Source: Gammaproteobacteria bacterium | GTDB taxonomy: Bacteria > Pseudomonadota > Gammaproteobacteria > DSM-16500 | Direction: 5' to 3' | DNA length: 8,368 nucleotides | Assembly (NCBI GenBank): GCA_021323555.1 | Contig: JAJONP010000083.1 | Span: forward strand, 1-8,368 | In this document: positions 6,044 through 8,368 of the stretch, one piece after another | Layout of the letters: each line of letters opens with the position of its first letter | Position numbering within the stretch: the first letter of the stretch is position 1 | Translations under genes and position numbers: made by a program | The notes under the pieces: generated by a model | What the model saw: the letters and a program-made list of their open reading frames with translations, nothing else | What the model was told of the DNA's origin: nothing | The model's database searches: none

Positions 6044-6655
6044 ATGCTAGATATACTACAAGAAAAAATAAAAGATCGTACATGGGATGTAAAATATTAT
6101 CATCCTTGTCTCTTGGCGCTCATTGCAGTGATTAGTTTAAATTTGTTGCTTTTGATGATTGTGCTTTATCAAACACACCATCGTCCTTTACCGCAGTTTA
6201 ATGCAAAAGCGCCAAATGGCCAGCAAATGTCATTGACTGCTTATCATGAACCTGATTTATCACCGACTACGTTAATTCAGTGGGCAAGTAAAGCAGCAGT
6301 CGCCGCTTACACCTTTGATTTTGTCAATTATAATAAACAAGCTAGTCTAGCGCGTCCTTATTTTACAGAAGCTGGTTGGAATGATTATGTGCGCTCAATC
6401 AGTGGGCTCATTCAAACTATCAAGCAAAATCAATTATTGGTGAATGGCGTGGTGTCAGGTACGCCTGTTATTTCTAATCAAGGCAATTTAACAGGACGTG
6501 GATACGTATGGCGAATACAAATGCCATTTTTAGTCACCTACCAGAGCTCAGACGGAACTTCAAAAAAACCATTTAATGTTACTCTTTCGATTGTGCGAGT
6601 GCCTACTTGGGAAAACCCCGGTGCGATTGGCATTGATCAATTTGTGATGGGATAA
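6044..6655 (+). CDS. icmL: Dot/Icm inner-membrane protein IcmL (DotI), paralog 1
   Basis: DotI is an inner-membrane protein whose periplasmic domain has a VirB8-like (NTF2-like) fold. This 203-residue copy has one helix at about 21-42 and then the periplasmic domain. Family blocks are LIQWASKAAVAAYTFDFVNY (77-96), YFTEAGW (106-112), and the late segments VWRIQMPFLVTYQSS and IGIDQFVMG, which resemble the Legionella C-terminus best of the three paralogs. Its N-terminus is unusual: the RxxFYRDxY motif before the helix is replaced by TWDVKYYHP (13-21). AGGA at 6034-6037 is the ribosome-binding site, 6 nt before the ATG. It forms part of a tandem array with the two following genes. Confidence 0.9.
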   Translation: MLDILQEKIKDRTWDVKYYHPCLLALIAVISLNLLLLMIVLYQTHHRPLPQFNAKAPNGQQMSLTAYHEPDLSPTTLIQWASKAAVAAYTFDFVNYNKQASLARPYFTEAGWNDYVRSISGLIQTIKQNQLLVNGVVSGTPVISNQGNLTGRGYVWRIQMPFLVTYQSSDGTSKKPFNVTLSIVRVPTWENPGAIGIDQFVMG

Positions 6656-6671
6656 AATCAGAGGTTGTTTA

Positions 6672-7325
6672 ATGGATGAGAAAATAAATAGGCTTGATGA
6701 TGCTGTAGTGCTAACGCAATTACGCAATGCGTTTTATAAAAGGAAGTATTATTTTGCGCTTGGAATTTATGTGCTCTGTGTCGTGACAATAGCCGCTTTA
6801 CTTACCGTGTTGGTTTATTTAATCAAAAACCCAACGCGGCCTCTTTATTTTTTGACAGACTCAGTGGGTCGGCTTGTCCAGGATGTTCCTTTGACACTGC
6901 CTAATATGTCAACTGAGGCTATTGAGGCATGGGCAGTTGAAGCCGTTGAAACGGCTTATTCTTATAATTTCATGAATTATCGAGCGCAGTTACAGAATGC
7001 ACAAAAATATTTTACTGAATATGGCTGGCGCAGTTATATGAGTGGATTAACAGCCTCAAATAATCTATTGGCATTAAAAGAACGCCACATGATTTTTATT
7101 GCCAAAGTGGCAGATAAGCCGAAGTTATTAAATGCAGGTATTTTGGGTAGCGCTTATGCTTGGAAATTTCAAATGCCGTTATTAGTTAATTTTTTAGAAA
7201 CACCTTATAATAAACCCAGTTTTTCTAATGCGTATGTGGTGACAGTCATTGTACAACGGCAAAAATTATTACAAAGTTATAAAGGTCTTGCTATTGTACA
7301 AATGATTGCTGCCATTCCTAGTTAA
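6672..7325 (+). CDS. icmL: Dot/Icm inner-membrane protein IcmL (DotI), paralog 2
   Basis: This 217-residue DotI-family protein has the pre-helix motif LRNAFYKRKYY (17-27), a membrane helix at about 27-51, and periplasmic blocks IEAWAVEAVETAYSYNFMNY and YFTEYGW, then AYAWKFQMPLLVNF. Its last 35 or so residues diverge from the family: where canonical DotI has a short valine-rich strand, an RV(P/S)T turn and G(I/V)xIxQF, this copy has VIVQRQKLLQSYKGLAIVQM. That suggests a changed C-terminal surface. GAGG at 6661-6664 is the ribosome-binding site. The gap from paralog 1 is 16 bp. Sequence identity to its neighbours looks modest, arguing against a recent duplication. Confidence 0.88.
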   Translation: MDEKINRLDDAVVLTQLRNAFYKRKYYFALGIYVLCVVTIAALLTVLVYLIKNPTRPLYFLTDSVGRLVQDVPLTLPNMSTEAIEAWAVEAVETAYSYNFMNYRAQLQNAQKYFTEYGWRSYMSGLTASNNLLALKERHMIFIAKVADKPKLLNAGILGSAYAWKFQMPLLVNFLETPYNKPSFSNAYVVTVIVQRQKLLQSYKGLAIVQMIAAIPS

Positions 7326-7326
7326 A

Positions 7327-7331
7327 GGAGG
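7327..7331 (+). promoter_or_regulatory. Strong Shine-Dalgarno fixing the start of icmL paralog 3
   Basis: GGAGG (7327-7331, within AAAGGAGGAAG) lies 7 nt before the ATG at 7339, the best ribosome-binding site in the window. The longer reading from ATG 7306 would overlap the preceding gene by 20 bp and add 11 residues (MLPFLVKGGSS) that are encoded by this very site, so the 7339 start is preferred. Confidence 0.85.
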
Positions 7332-7338
7332 AAGTAGT

Positions 7339-7986
7339 ATGGCGATGGAATCGGTGGAAGGCTTTCAAGTTGTTCATCTCAGAAGCGATTTCTATTGCGA
7401 TGGGTTCCGTAAAATTTTATTCGCATTAGGTATCGCTCTGCTGGTGACTTTTTTATTGATCGCCACGGTTATCTATTTCTTGCTAGATAAGCCATCACCT
7501 GTTAATTTTTCTACTGATAATGAATGGCGTATTGTAAAACCTGTGCCAGTCGATCAACCTTATCTATCGACTCCGGATTTAATACAATGGGTGAGTCGAG
7601 TACCAACGCTGTTTAATTATGATTTTGTTAATTATAAAAGTGAATTACAGGATAATGCACAGTATTTTACTGAAAATGGCTGGAAGAAATTTTTGGAATT
7701 ACTGAATAGCGCTATTCCGTATGCCACAATAATGAATGCGAAATTATTTGTGAATGGAACTGCAGAGGGTGCGCCTTATGTCATAAACGAAGGGTTATTA
7801 GCAGGAAGATATAGTTGGTGGGTGCAAACGTCAGTCAATATAAACTATAGTAGTAGGTATACTCAATCGCTTAATTTACAGGTATTGGTTGTAAGAGTAC
7901 CTACCTTAAATAATTTATATGGGGTAGCAATAGACAATATTATTTCTCCCGATAAATCTACAAAAGATAAGGTTGTAACAGAATGA
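7339..7986 (+). CDS. icmL: Dot/Icm inner-membrane protein IcmL (DotI), paralog 3
   Basis: From the chosen start this is a 215-residue DotI-family protein, close to the Legionella length (about 212). The motif LRSDFYCDGFRKIL (14-27) precedes a helix at about 28-49. The periplasmic domain carries LIQWVSRVPTLFNYDFVNY (81-99), YFTENGW (109-115), GLLAGRYSWWVQ and VVRVPTLNNLYGVAIDNI. The AAxAAxT stretch seen in the other copies is replaced by SRVPTLFNYD, and the tail is longer and charged (SPDKSTKDKVVTE). The N-terminal motif, the GxYSWxVQ segment and the place directly before icmK match canonical IcmL, although paralog 1 is closer at the extreme C-terminus. Its stop overlaps the icmK start (ATGA). 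Confidence 0.9.
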   Translation: MAMESVEGFQVVHLRSDFYCDGFRKILFALGIALLVTFLLIATVIYFLLDKPSPVNFSTDNEWRIVKPVPVDQPYLSTPDLIQWVSRVPTLFNYDFVNYKSELQDNAQYFTENGWKKFLELLNSAIPYATIMNAKLFVNGTAEGAPYVINEGLLAGRYSWWVQTSVNINYSSRYTQSLNLQVLVVRVPTLNNLYGVAIDNIISPDKSTKDKVVTE

Positions 7987-8368
7987 GTAAAATGATTGGA
8001 TGGATTGTGATGCTTGTTTTCATAAGTGGATGGAAGTCTGCTATTGCAGAAGAACAATCCAATGAAGTGAAATTTCAAGATTGGCTAAAGAATAATGGAC
8101 AAGCTTCAGCGTCTTCTCCTACAGGAACGACTACGGTCGATGCAAATCCTTCCTCTGAGCCTAACTTAAAAAACACATCGCCTAGTGAGCATTCCCCAAT
8201 TTTAACGATTGTAAATGACCAAGACTCCCCTGTTGTATCGCCACCAATGACCTACAATCAATCTCAGGAATTAATGCTAAAGTTAGCACCACCGGCTGGT
8301 CCTGCTACTCCAGAATCAAATGAAGCGTTTAATGCGATGATGCAACAGAATGCGCCATTGACACCGCA
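7983..8368 (+). CDS. icmK: Dot/Icm outer-membrane core protein IcmK (DotH), 5' part
   Basis: DotH is a component of the Dot/Icm outer-membrane core complex. Only the first 128 codons are present; the frame is open at the window edge. Residues 1-22 form a signal peptide (hydrophobic core IGWIVMLVFISGW, likely cleavage after SAIA), with no lipobox cysteine. A low-complexity Ser/Thr/Pro/Asn-rich linker follows (about 40-100). The segment EAFNAMMQQNAPLTP near the end matches the beginning of the conserved IcmK region (AF-x-x-M...LTPEQ) as I remember it. The ATG overlaps the icmL stop; AAGG about 10 nt upstream is a modest ribosome-binding site. The assignment also rests on its conserved place after icmL. 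Confidence 0.85.
   Translation, partial: MSKMIGWIVMLVFISGWKSAIAEEQSNEVKFQDWLKNNGQASASSPTGTTTVDANPSSEPNLKNTSPSEHSPILTIVNDQDSPVVSPPMTYNQSQELMLKLAPPAGPATPESNEAFNAMMQQNAPLTP

Noticed and set aside
7306..7338. Upstream ATG at 7306 as the start of icmL paralog 3
   Set aside because: It would overlap the preceding gene and translate the strong GGAGG ribosome-binding site that serves the ATG at 7339.

Overview
The window reads as a chromosomal segment of an AT-rich gammaproteobacterium of the order Legionellales (a Coxiella/Rickettsiella/Aquicella/Berkiella-like lineage rather than Legionella itself). The basis is a co-directional block of Dot/Icm type IVB secretion genes in the conserved order icmP-icmO-icmN-icmM-icmL-icmK, with the icmL position expanded to three full-length paralogs. 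Assignments rest on recognised protein motifs and remembered family sequences, not on a database search, so genus-level placement is only a guess.

Layout, all on the + strand: (1) 2-100 is the 3' end of an unidentified gene, overlapping prmC by 4 bp; (2) prmC (97-933), the release-factor glutamine methyltransferase; (3) dksA (984-1424), the RNA-polymerase-binding regulator; (4) from 1459 to the window end, Dot/Icm genes: icmP/dotM, icmO/dotL, icmN/dotK, a 68-residue icmM/dotJ-like gene, three icmL/dotI paralogs, and the first 128 codons of icmK/dotH, which runs off the edge. No gap exceeds about 50 bp, there is no convincing terminator, and four junctions are ATGA start/stop overlaps, so the icm genes look like one transcription unit, possibly read through from dksA.

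How the genes work together (family knowledge from Legionella and Coxiella): DotL (an ATPase) and DotM form the inner-membrane coupling complex that gathers effectors. DotI and DotJ are inner-membrane proteins, DotI carrying a VirB8-like periplasmic domain. DotK and DotH belong to the outer-membrane core complex. The segment therefore covers substrate recruitment, the inner-membrane bridge and the start of the outer-membrane core.

Most unusual points: the tandem icmM-icmL-icmL-icmL array with clearly divergent paralogs; an icmN product whose lipobox cysteine is at residue 69, behind a long N-terminal extension built on repeat- and palindrome-containing DNA, with no alternative ATG/GTG/TTG start; an OmpA-like domain in the same protein that seems to lack the usual peptidoglycan-binding Asp and Arg; and dksA and prmC, instead of icmT/S/R/Q, directly upstream of icmP. 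I see no wholly new system here; it is a lineage-specific variant of a known secretion machine.
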